A stretch of 64,000 nt of DNA, from contig OZ220472.1 in assembly GCA_965115995.1 (NCBI GenBank), positions 3,100,001 through 3,164,000 of the forward strand, written 5' to 3'. The first letter of the stretch is position 1, and each line of letters opens with the position of its first letter. The position numbers were made by a program, and so were the translations under genes. This document shows positions 51,977 through 59,680 of the stretch, piece by piece. Below the pieces are notes generated by a model. The model made no database searches. It was not told where the DNA came from and saw only the letters and a program-made list of their open reading frames with translations. The stretch comes from Poriferisodalis sp026713105. GTDB lineage: Bacteria; Actinomycetota; Acidimicrobiia; Acidimicrobiales; Poriferisodalaceae.

Positions 51977-52576
51977 ATGCAGCCCGTGATGGTCTGGCTG
52001 GATCTGGAGATGACCGGACTCGATCATCGGCGCCATCGAATCGTGGAGATCGCGACCGTGATCACCGACGATGCACTCGACGTGATCGCCACGGGTCCGT
52101 CGTTGGTTATGGGGGCGTCACAAGCCGATCTCGATGCGATGGATCCCGAAGTCCACACGATGCACACCAAGACCGGGCTGCTCGGCGAGATCGGGGCGTC
52201 GCAGATCACCGTGGCTGAGGCAGCCGAGCGCACGCTTGCGTTCGTGACTGAACACATCCCCGAGCCGCGCACGGCGCCGCTGTGCGGGAACTCGATCGGT
52301 ACCGACCGTCGCTTCTTGGACCAGTACATGCCGGCGCTGGAAGAGCACCTGCACTACCGGGTGGTCGACGTGTCATCGATCAAGGAGCTCGCCAAGCGTT
52401 GGCGACCCGAGATCGCTGAGGCGTGGGCTGAACAGAGCCGATCCCGGGCGGGCACCACCAAGCATCGAGCCCTCGACGACGTGCTCGAGAGCATCAACGA
52501 ACTGCGCTTCTACCGGGAGCGATGGCTGAACACGGAACCCGCCGATGCCCGCGCCTCCTCGGCTGGGGATTCCTGA
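51977..52576 (+). CDS. orn: Oligoribonuclease
   Basis: A 199-residue DEDDh exonuclease that degrades short RNAs and pGpG. The exonuclease motifs are VWLDLEMTGLD (D9, E11), LCGNSIGTDRRFLDQYMP with a catalytic Asp, and HRALDDVLESINELRFYR (His and Asp). The ATG at 51977 is the first in-frame start; a longer frame upstream overlaps the divergent channel gene. ATG 51989 is a close alternative. The C-terminus has a short tail after the RWL. Confidence 0.93.
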   Translation: MQPVMVWLDLEMTGLDHRRHRIVEIATVITDDALDVIATGPSLVMGASQADLDAMDPEVHTMHTKTGLLGEIGASQITVAEAAERTLAFVTEHIPEPRTAPLCGNSIGTDRRFLDQYMPALEEHLHYRVVDVSSIKELAKRWRPEIAEAWAEQSRSRAGTTKHRALDDVLESINELRFYRERWLNTEPADARASSAGDS

Positions 52577-52629
52577 CACAGAATCGAACGCTCTTTAGAA
52601 GTTGATGGCCGTTCGCTAGCCTGCACCCC

Positions 52630-53718
52630 GTGTCACGCCCGACGCGCGAGGAGCAGATGCCGCCCGACGGCAAGGTCACTGAGCTCGCGCCGGACGTGCG
52701 CCGGCTGCAGCTGCCGATGTCGATGCCAGGACTCGGGCACGTGAACTGCTACATCCTCGACGACGACCGCGGCGCCGCCCTCGTCGATCCCGGCCTGCCG
52801 GGCCCGGCCAACTGGAAGGCGCTCATGGCAGGGCTGGCACAAGCTGAGGTGCCGCCCGAGCGGGTCCACTCGATCATCGTCACCCACAGCCACCCGGATC
52901 ACTTCGGGGCGGCGGGACGCTTCGTCCGTGAATTCGGTGCCGATCTGGTGACCCATCGCCGATTCCGGTTGTGGTGGGACACCGCGGACGAGGACGAGGA
53001 AGCTCTCGAACCGGTGTCGTCCGACGGCGAGAACAACGAGCTTGTCGCCGATCCGGTGCACAGCGGACGCGACACCGGACCAGGCGGCCCTACGCCATGG
53101 GGCGGCCAGCGTTACAAGATGCCAATCCGGGCGAAACTCGGCTATTGGGCGATGCGCAATGGGTGGGGCGGCCGCTGGTTCGCCACCCCGCACCCCACGC
53201 ACCACGTCGAAGATGCCGACCGGATCAAGCTGGCGCGGCGTGAGTTCGTGGCGGTCCACACCCCGGGTCACACCATCGACCACCTGTGCCTGTTCGATCC
53301 CGAGGGCGGCTTGATGATCTGCGGCGACCACGTGCTGCCGACGATTACGCCGCACATCTCGGGCATCACGACGGCACGCGACCCGCTCAAGGATTTCTTC
53401 TCCAGTCTCGATCGGGTCGCCAGCTTTGACGGCGTGACGATGGGTCTGCCGGCTCACGGCCAGCCGTTCACCGACCTGTCTGGCCGGGTCGAAGACATCA
53501 AGCGTCACCACAACGAACGCCTGGACCTGCTCCGTTCGTCGTCAGACCGGCTCGGTCGCGCACCCGTGCAGGACTACATGAAACAGCTCTTCAAGGAGCG
53601 TTCGTGGGGTCCGATGGCGGAGTCCGAGACCTTTGCCCATCTCGAGCATCTGCGCTACATCGGCGAGGTCGACGTCTCCCGGCGACCCGATGACGTCCTC
53701 GAGTACGAGTTCGACTGA
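52630..53718 (+). CDS. MBL-fold metallo-hydrolase
   Basis: A 362-residue metallo-beta-lactamase-fold protein. The metal site THSHPDH lies at 85-91, then AVHTPGHTIDHLCLF and the later metal-site ICGDHVLP. A C-terminal helical domain (about 285-362) recalls LACTB2-type hydrolases. GTG 52630 is the start; an internal ATG at residue 10 is also possible. An acidic loop near 120-150 (EDEEALEPVSSDGENNELV) interrupts the fold. The substrate is not evident. It ends 29 bp before a hairpin element. Confidence 0.87.
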   Translation: MSRPTREEQMPPDGKVTELAPDVRRLQLPMSMPGLGHVNCYILDDDRGAALVDPGLPGPANWKALMAGLAQAEVPPERVHSIIVTHSHPDHFGAAGRFVREFGADLVTHRRFRLWWDTADEDEEALEPVSSDGENNELVADPVHSGRDTGPGGPTPWGGQRYKMPIRAKLGYWAMRNGWGGRWFATPHPTHHVEDADRIKLARREFVAVHTPGHTIDHLCLFDPEGGLMICGDHVLPTITPHISGITTARDPLKDFFSSLDRVASFDGVTMGLPAHGQPFTDLSGRVEDIKRHHNERLDLLRSSSDRLGRAPVQDYMKQLFKERSWGPMAESETFAHLEHLRYIGEVDVSRRPDDVLEYEFD

Positions 53719-53746
53719 ATACTCCCTCTGTTCGCAGCATCGGGAG

Positions 53747-53837
53747 CAGATGCCATAGCTGTGCAGGCGGCAGGAGACTCTGCGACGTTGCGACCTGCCG
53801 GATCGCTGGAGCAGAGGGTTCTGCCGCCTGCACAGCG
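53747..53837. ncRNA. Covarying hairpin element, copy 1
   Basis: The arms GCTGTGCAGGCGGCAGGA (53758-53775) and TTCTGCCGCCTGCACAGC (53819-53836) form an 18-bp stem. CTCTGC (53778-53783) pairs with GCAGAG (53811-53816) inside it. The second copy at 58241-58331 keeps the stem through two compensatory changes, while the interior differs at only one position. The element lies after the MBL gene and just before the whiB7 promoter. I call it an RNA-like structured element; terminator, small RNA or MITE-like repeat are possible. Confidence 0.55.
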
Positions 53838-53845
53838 AGCGCGCC

Positions 53846-53883
53846 GAAAATAACTTGACACGGCCTGCGGTGAGGTGATGTTC
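53846..53883 (+). promoter_or_regulatory. Probable whiB7 promoter (AT block and -35)
   Basis: TTGACA at 53855-53860 is a perfect -35 box. Directly before it lies the AT block AAAATAA (53847-53853), the position where WhiB7 binds through its AT hook in known actinobacteria. A poor -10 (GATGTT, 53877-53882) follows at 16 bp. The start would lie near 53890, which gives a leader of about 445 nt to whiB7. Confidence 0.55.
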
Positions 53884-53959
53884 TTGGCGCCGCTGCGGCC
53901 TATCGTCGGGATTCCGCAGCTGGCCACCAGCCCCGACCATTCGCTCGATTGGATCCGCA

Positions 53960-54205
53960 ATGTCCGACCTCGGCACCTACACCACGGCGCGTGCCTGCGG
54001 GTATCGCGTACGGGTGCCTGCACCTGACGCGCGTTGCCGCTGGCAGCCCGTCACGCGGTCCCGGACGCGCGGCACGGCCATCGACGCGCTCACGGCGGTG
54101 GGTCCCATGCCGACCATGTTCCAACATGCGGTGCGCGGTCACGGTGCCAACCCAGCGGCAACCGTCAAGCGTCACCGCCTGCGGCCCTCGGAGTGTCTGA
54201 TGTAG
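53960..54205 (+). CDS. Possible leader ORF upstream of whiB7
   Basis: An 81-codon frame from ATG 53960 in the whiB7 leader ends 26 bp before the attenuator-like hairpin. Its sequence is rich in Arg, Thr and Pro with no known family. The end of the frame lies in the loop of a small hairpin, GTGTCT (54193-54198) with AGACAC (54213-54218). Known whiB7 leaders carry an upstream ORF whose translation controls a terminator, which is the reason to list it. It may also be non-coding. Confidence 0.35.
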   Translation: MSDLGTYTTARACGYRVRVPAPDARCRWQPVTRSRTRGTAIDALTAVGPMPTMFQHAVRGHGANPAATVKRHRLRPSECLM

Positions 54206-54230
54206 TCCACTGAGACACCAGAACTCTCCG

Positions 54231-54260
54231 AACGGCCGCCGGGACAACCCGGCGGCCGTT
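54231..54260 (+). terminator. Strong hairpin in the whiB7 leader, likely attenuator
   Basis: AACGGCCGCCGGG (54231-54243) pairs with CCCGGCGGCCGTT (54248-54260), 13 perfect pairs around ACAA, followed by TCGCG. It lies 74 bases before the whiB7 ATG and after a leader ORF. This agrees with the Rho-independent attenuator of known whiB7 leaders; no T run follows, so termination strength is uncertain. Confidence 0.55.
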
Positions 54261-54334
54261 TCGCGTGTGCGGCACACCCGCCGAGATCACCCCCACCACC
54301 CAGTTCGCAAACCACAAGACAGAGGAGCAAACCC

Positions 54335-54679
54335 ATGCTGGAACTCGTCATTGACAACACACCGACCCTCACCAATGAAGGTTGGCGCACACGGGGTCGC
54401 TGTCGCGACCTCGTGGGCACCCTGACCCCCTTGTTCTTCTCGGAGAACTTCTACGAGATCGCTCGCGCCAAGGCCATCTGCTCAGCATGCCCAGTGATGA
54501 GCGAGTGCTTCGAGGCCGCCACCGAGCGCCATGAGCCATGGGGCGTCTGGGGCGGCGAGCTCTTCGAGAACGGGCGGGTCTGCAGGGACAAACGCCCACG
54601 CGGCCGTCCGCCCAAACGGTCCCGGCCGCATCTGATCGTCGAGGAGGTGCCCCTGCCTCCCGACCTGGTCCGCGCCTGA
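54335..54679 (+). CDS. whiB7: WhiB7-type iron-sulfur transcription regulator
   Basis: A 114-residue WhiB protein. Cluster ligands are C23, C49, C52 and C58 (GRCRDL and CSACPVMSEC). EPWGVWGGELFENG follows near 67-80, then an AT hook RPRGRPPK at 87-94; the AT hook is the mark of WhiB7. WhiB7 binds sigma factor and AT-rich DNA upstream of the -35 box and turns on resistance to ribosome-targeting drugs. GAGGAG lies seven bases before the ATG. The leader has a WhiB7-like promoter and a hairpin, so self-activation and attenuation are likely. Confidence 0.9.
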   Translation: MLELVIDNTPTLTNEGWRTRGRCRDLVGTLTPLFFSENFYEIARAKAICSACPVMSECFEAATERHEPWGVWGGELFENGRVCRDKRPRGRPPKRSRPHLIVEEVPLPPDLVRA

Positions 54680-54737
54680 GTCTTCCCCTGCTCAGGCGCG
54701 TCCTCCGAGTGGATCCGTCCCCTTGTCGGGTCCCTCC

Positions 54738-54771
54738 GCTGGGCTTGCCGGCCCCCTCCGGCAAGCCCAGC
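54738..54771 (+). terminator. Hairpin downstream of whiB7
   Basis: GCTGGGCTTGCCGG (54738-54751) and CCGGCAAGCCCAGC (54758-54771) form a perfect 14-bp stem with loop CCCCCT. It lies 59 bases after the whiB7 stop. No T run follows; it is the likely end of the whiB7 transcript. Confidence 0.6.
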
Positions 54772-54806
54772 CGCCATGGCCTGCACTGCCCCCGCAGGCC
54801 TCATCA

Positions 54807-54872
54807 GACGGTCTGCTCCGGTGGACTGAGGCTGCCCGAAATGGGCGGCTGGCAGCCCCGGAGCAGGCCGTC
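54807..54872. other. Long structured intergenic element
   Basis: GACGGTCTGCTCCGG (54807-54821) pairs with CCGGAGCAGGCCGTC (54858-54872), 15 pairs with one G-U. Inside, GGCTGCC (54830-54836) pairs with GGCAGCC (54851-54857), and GCCC-GAAAT-GGGC is an alternative. It follows the whiB7 terminator by 35 bp and precedes the TlpA-like gene by about 100 bp. It may be a second terminator, a leader structure or a small RNA. Confidence 0.4.
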
Positions 54873-54975
54873 AAGCGGTGATGCAATGCGGCCGTGACCC
54901 AACGATGCCGCAGCCATCTCACCGTCGGGGGCCTGAACTAGCCGCTCCTCAGAGCGCCAGTAGCCTCGCCGCTGC

Positions 54976-55767
54976 ATGGCAGCACCGTCTCAGGCTCGCG
55001 AGCTTCCGGGAACGAAGAGCAGGTTTGCCGGCCTCGCGCGATCGAGAGCAGGGCGGTTCGTCCAGGACCAATGGCGCGGCATTCTCTTCGGCCTCTTCGG
55101 GGCGTACGCCGTCGGCGCGGCCGTGTTCCTCCTGGTAGGCGGCGCTCAACCCGCCATGACCTCGCTGGTGGCGATGGAAGCCGAGGTGGAAAGCGGCGAA
55201 GCCGACGACGACGCCGAGGGGGCCTCTGCGGATGACGCGGCCGTCTCCGATGTGGTTGCGCCCGACGCGACGGATGGCGCTTCGACGGCGGCCACAACGC
55301 CGGAACCACCTCCGGCGTGCAGCGACGTCGATCCGATCGAGCACGAAGTGAATCCGGACCTCACCGGCGTGCACGCGCTGGGTTTTGTGACGCTCGAAGA
55401 GCAATCGGCAGCGTTCGCCGGTTATGAGGGCTGCCCGCTCATCGTGAATTTCTTCGCGTCCTGGTGTGTGCCATGCGTCACCGAGATGCCCGACTTCGAA
55501 CGTTTCTGGAATACCCACGGCACACAGGTTGCGGTGCTGGGACTGGCGGCGAATGATCGGCTGGAAGACGCCATTGCTACGGTGGCTGAGCGGGGCGTGA
55601 CCTATCCCACCGGGCTCGATGAGGGCGAGCTGTTCATCGACTTCGGCGGTCTGGGCATGCCCACGACAGTGTTCGTCTCGCCGCAGGGCGAGATACTCGA
55701 AACGCACAGCGGCCTGCTCACTCTGGAAGACATCACCACCCGAGCAGAGGAGCACTTCGGGCTCTAA
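54976..55767 (+). CDS. TlpA-like membrane-anchored thioredoxin
   Basis: A 263-residue thiol-disulfide protein. A membrane helix lies at 35-54, an Ala/Asp/Glu-rich linker of about 60 residues follows, and the thioredoxin domain (about 128-263) has the active site WCVPC at 163-167 and the cis-Pro region GGLGMPTTVFVSPQ. The domain lies outside the cell. With the CcdA gene that follows, it should reduce apocytochrome c cysteines for heme attachment. An alternative is a role in general oxidative protein folding. Confidence 0.88.
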   Translation: MAAPSQARELPGTKSRFAGLARSRAGRFVQDQWRGILFGLFGAYAVGAAVFLLVGGAQPAMTSLVAMEAEVESGEADDDAEGASADDAAVSDVVAPDATDGASTAATTPEPPPACSDVDPIEHEVNPDLTGVHALGFVTLEEQSAAFAGYEGCPLIVNFFASWCVPCVTEMPDFERFWNTHGTQVAVLGLAANDRLEDAIATVAERGVTYPTGLDEGELFIDFGGLGMPTTVFVSPQGEILETHSGLLTLEDITTRAEEHFGL

Positions 55768-55849
55768 GCCCGAAGCAACAACACAGCGGGATATGAGCCC
55801 GAAGCAACAACACAGCGGCCTCTAGGCCGAAGAAAGGAGACAGCGGGCT
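55761..55849 (+). repeat. Three tandem 30-bp units between the TlpA gene and ccdA
   Basis: GCCCGAAGCAACAACACAGC occurs at about 55768 and again at about 55797, and a degraded third unit (GGCCGAAGAAAGGAGACAGC) leads to the ccdA start. The period is about 30 bp. The third unit carries the AAAGGAG ribosome site of ccdA. The spacer seems to have arisen by tandem duplication of the region before the start. Confidence 0.7.
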
Positions 55850-56767
55850 ATGAACGGCGCTCGCCTCACCTTCGCCTTCACCGCCGGCATTGTCGCGACG
55901 GTCAACCCATGCGGGTTCGCGATGCTGCCCGCCTACCTGTCGTTCTTCTTGGGAATCGATCGCAGGGCTGGTGAAGGCAGTTCCCGAGCAGGTGTCGGCA
56001 GGGCACTGGCAACGGGCGCCGTAGTCACCACCGGCATCGTCGTTGTCTTCGGAGTCGTCGGCATCGCCCTGTCGGCGGGGTTGAGCGCCCTGCGCGACTA
56101 CGTGCCGTGGGCTGCCATCGTCATCGGTGTCGGACTCATCGCACTCGGCGTTGCCATTCTCGCCGGCTTCCGCTTGACGGCGTACCTGCCAAAGTTCGAG
56201 CGCGGAGCCTCGGGGCGAGACGTGCGCTCGCTCTTCCTGTTCGGCGTCAGTTACGCAGTGGCATCGGTGTCGTGCGGATTGGCGACGTTCCTCGTCGTGG
56301 TCACCGCGTCGGCCGGCGACGACAGCTTTGTCGGCGGCATCGTGTCGTTCGTGCTGTATGCGCTGGGCATGGGCCTCGTGCTCACCTCGCTGGCAGTCAG
56401 CCTGGCGCTGGCCCGCGGCTGGTTGCTCGGCAAGTTGCGAGTGCTGATGCGTTACACGGACTCCATCGCCGCTGTGCTGATGATTGCCGCCGGCGCCTTC
56501 ACCATCTGGTATTGGTTCATCGACCTGACCGGCCGCGGTGGCGACGGACTGGTGGTGACGGTCGAACGCTGGAGCAGCAGCCTGAGCAACTGGGTCGCCT
56601 CGGTCGGCGGATTGCGGCTGGGTCTGGTCATGAGCATCGTGCTCGCCATCGGAGGCATGGCAATGCTCGTGTCAGGCCGTGGCGACGAGCCAGCCACGGC
56701 GTCGGGCGTCTCGGACGAGTCCTCCGGGCCAGACCAAGCGGGCACTGCCGCTGAGGTGCTGAACTAA
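55850..56767 (+). CDS. ccdA: CcdA-type cytochrome c biogenesis transmembrane protein
   Basis: A 305-residue protein with about seven helices. The two redox cysteines are C21 in ATVNPCGFAMLPAYLSFFLG and C142 in VASVSCGLATF. CcdA carries electrons from cytoplasmic thioredoxin across the membrane to TlpA-like proteins. The C-terminal tail of about 30 residues is polar (DEPATASGVSDESSG). Strong AAAGGAG precedes the ATG. It pairs with the thioredoxin gene before it. Confidence 0.9.
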   Translation: MNGARLTFAFTAGIVATVNPCGFAMLPAYLSFFLGIDRRAGEGSSRAGVGRALATGAVVTTGIVVVFGVVGIALSAGLSALRDYVPWAAIVIGVGLIALGVAILAGFRLTAYLPKFERGASGRDVRSLFLFGVSYAVASVSCGLATFLVVVTASAGDDSFVGGIVSFVLYALGMGLVLTSLAVSLALARGWLLGKLRVLMRYTDSIAAVLMIAAGAFTIWYWFIDLTGRGGDGLVVTVERWSSSLSNWVASVGGLRLGLVMSIVLAIGGMAMLVSGRGDEPATASGVSDESSGPDQAGTAAEVLN

Positions 56768-56773
56768 GCCACT

Positions 56774-57472
56774 GTGGCACTGCACCTCAAGGACCGCACG
56801 CTCCTCGATGCCGAGCGGCCCTTCGCCGAGCTGCTGGGCCGTCCCGGTGTGACCGAGGTGCTGCAGCTCGGCTCGCGATTCGGCTTCATGGCGTTTCACG
56901 GCGGCTGGCTCGAGGAGATCACCGACGACATCGCCACGTCCGCCGCCGAGCGCAGCGGGGCCTCGATGTACGCCTGCCTGCAAGGCCCCGACGATCAGTG
57001 GCACCTGCCCAGCCACTGCTTCGATCCGACCGACTCGCCGGTGCTGCGCGAGTTCCTCGATCACGTGGACGTCGTGGTCGCAGTCCACGGATTCGGCAGC
57101 CCCCGCTTGTTGCGGGCAGTGCTGCTCGGCGGACGCAATCGGACCCTCGCAGCCCACGTCGCGGTGCATCTGATCGGTCGGCTGCCCCACTATGAGATCC
57201 TTCACCGTCTCGACGAGATCCCCAAGTCACTGGCAGGCCAGCATCCCCGCAACCCGTGCAACCTGCCCCGCGGCGGCGGCGTCCAGATCGAGCTGCCCCC
57301 GCGCATCCGCGGCAAGAGCCCGATGTGGACAGGATTTCGCGGTCCCGGACGAGTACCCCATCACGAGGCACTCATCGAGGGTCTCGCGGCGGCGGCACGC
57401 GCCTGGACGCTCTCCGAGAACCCGGCCGTCGAACATCGCGGCCGCCTTCCCGAGTCTTCGATCGCCGGCTGA
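56774..57472 (+). CDS. Poly-gamma-glutamate hydrolase-family protein
   Basis: A 232-residue zinc-peptidase-like protein of the PgaH/YmaC-phage group (PF05908 type). Diagnostic pieces are FMAFHGGWLEEITDDIA (H42 as metal ligand), VVVAVHGFGS, HPRNPCNLPRGGGVQIELP and RIRGKSPMW at the end. Relatives cut poly-gamma-glutamate. The GTG at 56774 lies seven bases after the ccdA stop. No signal peptide is seen, so the cellular role is unclear. It stands before the crcB pair. Confidence 0.8.
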   Translation: MALHLKDRTLLDAERPFAELLGRPGVTEVLQLGSRFGFMAFHGGWLEEITDDIATSAAERSGASMYACLQGPDDQWHLPSHCFDPTDSPVLREFLDHVDVVVAVHGFGSPRLLRAVLLGGRNRTLAAHVAVHLIGRLPHYEILHRLDEIPKSLAGQHPRNPCNLPRGGGVQIELPPRIRGKSPMWTGFRGPGRVPHHEALIEGLAAAARAWTLSENPAVEHRGRLPESSIAG

Positions 57473-57482
57473 GTGATCCCCG

Positions 57483-57896
57483 ATGCCGTCGCGCGTCGCA
57501 TGGAGGGTGGCGGCGGCGGGGGTCATCGGCGCCGCCATCCGCTGGGGCGTCGCCACACCCCTCGACGACGCATGGGCACTGCTCATCGTCAATGTCGTCG
57601 GATGCGGCATCGTCGGCTGGGCCACCGCTCGCCGTGAGCGGATCTGGACCCGGCGACTCACGCGATCCAGCATCCCCAGTTCCGGCAGGGTCGACGACGG
57701 CCCATCGCCCTGGTTGACCGTCGGTTTCTGCGGGGCGCTCACCAGCATGTCGGCACTCGCCCTGCAACTTGCCAGACATCTCGACGACGGCCGCATCGCT
57801 ACCGCGGGAGCATGGCTCGGTCTGACCATTGCAGCCTGCACTGTCGCATTCGTGGGCTGCCGCATTGCCGTCGTCGCCCGCTGGAGGCGATCATGA
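57483..57896 (+). CDS. crcB: CrcB/Fluc fluoride channel, first subunit
   Basis: A 137-residue four-helix Fluc protein. Family features are GAAIRWGV, IVNVVGCGIVG (with the Asn and Gly) and GFCGALTSMSAL (the S-rich bend). Fluc dimers export F-. A polar loop of about 30 residues between helices 2 and 3 (LTRSSIPSSGRVDDGPSP) is unusual. It overlaps the second crcB gene by four bases (ATGA), so the two subunits probably form a heterodimer. I see no fluoride riboswitch before it. Confidence 0.85.
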   Translation: MPSRVAWRVAAAGVIGAAIRWGVATPLDDAWALLIVNVVGCGIVGWATARRERIWTRRLTRSSIPSSGRVDDGPSPWLTVGFCGALTSMSALALQLARHLDDGRIATAGAWLGLTIAACTVAFVGCRIAVVARWRRS

Positions 57897-58222
57897 CGGC
57901 GTTTGTCGTGGCGGTCGGCTTCAGCGTCGCAGCCGCCGCAGGCACCCTCGTGCGCTGGCGAGTGAGCACAGCACTCGGGCCAGGCGGAACGCTGATCATC
58001 AACATCACCGGAGCCTTCGTTCTGGGCCTGCTCGCCGGCACGTCGGGCGCGGCTGCGACCATCCTCGGCACCGCGGGCCTCGGCGCCCTCACCACGGTGT
58101 CAGGCATCCTGCCCGAGAGCGCCCGCCTCAGCCGAGCCAGCCCGCTGCTCGCCCTCGGCTACGTCTCGCTGACGGTCACCGGCGCCACAGCAGCCGCCAC
58201 TGCCGGTCTCGCCCTCGCGTAG
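57893..58222 (+). CDS. crcB: CrcB/Fluc fluoride channel, second subunit
   Basis: A 109-residue Fluc protein from ATG 57893. The conserved GTLVRWRVS, GTLIINITGAFVLGLLAG and LGALTTVSGIL are present, then a last helix to the end. It shares four bases with the preceding crcB gene. Actinobacteria commonly have such paired crcB genes. It is followed by copy 2 of the covarying hairpin and then the converging serS. Confidence 0.87.
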   Translation: MTAFVVAVGFSVAAAAGTLVRWRVSTALGPGGTLIINITGAFVLGLLAGTSGAAATILGTAGLGALTTVSGILPESARLSRASPLLALGYVSLTVTGATAAATAGLALA

Positions 58223-58240
58223 GACTCGAACCAGTTGTTA

Positions 58241-58331
58241 CAGATGCCATAGCTGCGGAGGCGGCAGGAGACTCTGCGACGTTGCGACCTGCTGGATCGC
58301 TGGAGCAGAGGGTCCTGCCGCCTCCGCAGCG
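58241..58331. ncRNA. Covarying hairpin element, copy 2
   Basis: The arms GCTGCGGAGGCGGCAGGA (58252-58269) and TCCTGCCGCCTCCGCAGC (58313-58330) pair without mismatch over 18 bp. Against copy 1, T-A at the fifth pair became C-G, C-G at the seventh became G-C, and a G-T became G-C. Only one other base differs in the interior. It lies between converging crcB and serS, which also fits a two-way terminator. Confidence 0.55.
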
Positions 58332-58343
58332 GGCCGCAGCGTT

Positions 58344-59597
58344 TCATGCGGGAGCGGGGATCTCGGTGAAGTTGAGCCAGGGGTGGAGAACTTCGGGCAC
58401 CGCAATGGAGCCGTCGGGACGCTGGTGGTTCTCCATGATGAACACGAGCGTGCGGCCGACGGCGCACGCCGTGCCGTTCAGGGTGTGGACCAGGCCGGTT
58501 CCGTCGTCGTCCGTCCAGCGGGTACCGAGGCGCCGGGCGGAGTAGTCGGTGTAGTTCGAGCATGACGTGACCTCGCGGTATGCCCGTTCCGACGGCAGCC
58601 AGACCTCGAGGTCGTACTTCTTGGCCGCGGCGGCACCTAGGTCGCCCGCTGCCACATTGATGACCCGGTAGGGAAGGTCGAGCGAGCCGACGATCTCTTC
58701 CTGGATGGCCCGCAGGGCCTCCAGCTCGTCCCAGCTCGTGTCCGAGTCGCAGAACGAGAACATCTCGACCTTGTCGAATTGATGCACCCGGAAGATGCCG
58801 CGGGTGTCTTTGCCATACGTGCCGGCCTCGCGCCGGAAGCACGACGAGAACCCCGCATAACGCAGCGGCAGCTCGGTCCGGGCCAACCTCTCGCCCCGGT
58901 GAAGGCCGGCCAGCGCCACCTCTGACGTCCCGATGAGGAACAGGTCGTCGCCGTCAATCTCGTACACCTGGTGACGGTCGGCGGGGAAGAACCCGGCCTC
59001 GACCATCAATTCCTCACGCACCAGCACGGGCGTCACCACCGGCACGAAGCCGTTGCGTTCCAGCAGGTCCATCGTCCACTGCACGAGGGCGAACTCCAAC
59101 CGCACCGCAGCACCCTTGAGGTAGGCGAACCGCGAGCCGCTGTTGCGAGCCCCGCTCTCGGAGTCGACCAGGCCCGTCAGTGCGCCGATCTCGGCGTGGT
59201 CATGGGCGGGCGGCTCGCCTCGCTCCCCCACCTCGTGCACCGTCTCGAAGTTCTCCTCGCCGCCGGAGGGCACATCGGCCGCGGCCGGGTTGGGGACCTG
59301 CAGCGCCAGCTCGGTTCGTCGCTCAGCGGTGTCCCGCTCAACGGCCTCGAGACGCTCCACCTCTTCCTTGAGGCGTCCGGCCTCGGCGATCTTGGCGGGG
59401 CGATCATCGGGGGCCGCGCGCCCGATGTCCCGAGACGCAGCATTCTGGGCGGCCCGCGCCTCCTCGGCTTGGTGGGTCACCGATCTCCACGTCTCGTCGG
59501 CTTTGAGCACCTCGGAGATGAGATCGGCTGCGACGCCCTTGCGAACTGCGCCATCGCGGTACGCAGCGCTGTCGCGAAGCTGCCGAAGGTCGATCAC
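58344..59597 (-). CDS. serS: Seryl-tRNA synthetase
   Basis: A 417-residue class II synthetase. The N-terminal coiled-coil arm is about 25-105. Motif 2 is FSSCFRREAGTYGKDTRGIFR, and motif 3 lies in the C-terminal GTACAVGRTLVFIMEN and IAVPEVLHPW region. LFLIGTSEVALAGLH is the TxE serine loop. The start is GTG 59597 (MIDLRQLRDSAAYRDG), the usual N-terminus. It diverges from the permease gene; 83 bp lie between them. Confidence 0.96.
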   Translation of the reverse strand: MIDLRQLRDSAAYRDGAVRKGVAADLISEVLKADETWRSVTHQAEEARAAQNAASRDIGRAAPDDRPAKIAEAGRLKEEVERLEAVERDTAERRTELALQVPNPAAADVPSGGEENFETVHEVGERGEPPAHDHAEIGALTGLVDSESGARNSGSRFAYLKGAAVRLEFALVQWTMDLLERNGFVPVVTPVLVREELMVEAGFFPADRHQVYEIDGDDLFLIGTSEVALAGLHRGERLARTELPLRYAGFSSCFRREAGTYGKDTRGIFRVHQFDKVEMFSFCDSDTSWDELEALRAIQEEIVGSLDLPYRVINVAAGDLGAAAAKKYDLEVWLPSERAYREVTSCSNYTDYSARRLGTRWTDDDGTGLVHTLNGTACAVGRTLVFIMENHQRPDGSIAVPEVLHPWLNFTEIPAPA

Positions 59598-59680
59598 GCC
59601 GGGTGAAGCTACCGGCCTTGCACGCCGCCGGTGGCTTGCCGCAGCTTGCGCGCGCACCCGTCTCCCGCAAGCATCACCAG

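Noticed and set aside
57400..57482. Fluoride riboswitch before crcB
   Set aside because: The short gap after the poly-gamma-glutamate hydrolase-like gene has no crcB-motif sequence; the genes seem part of a longer unit.
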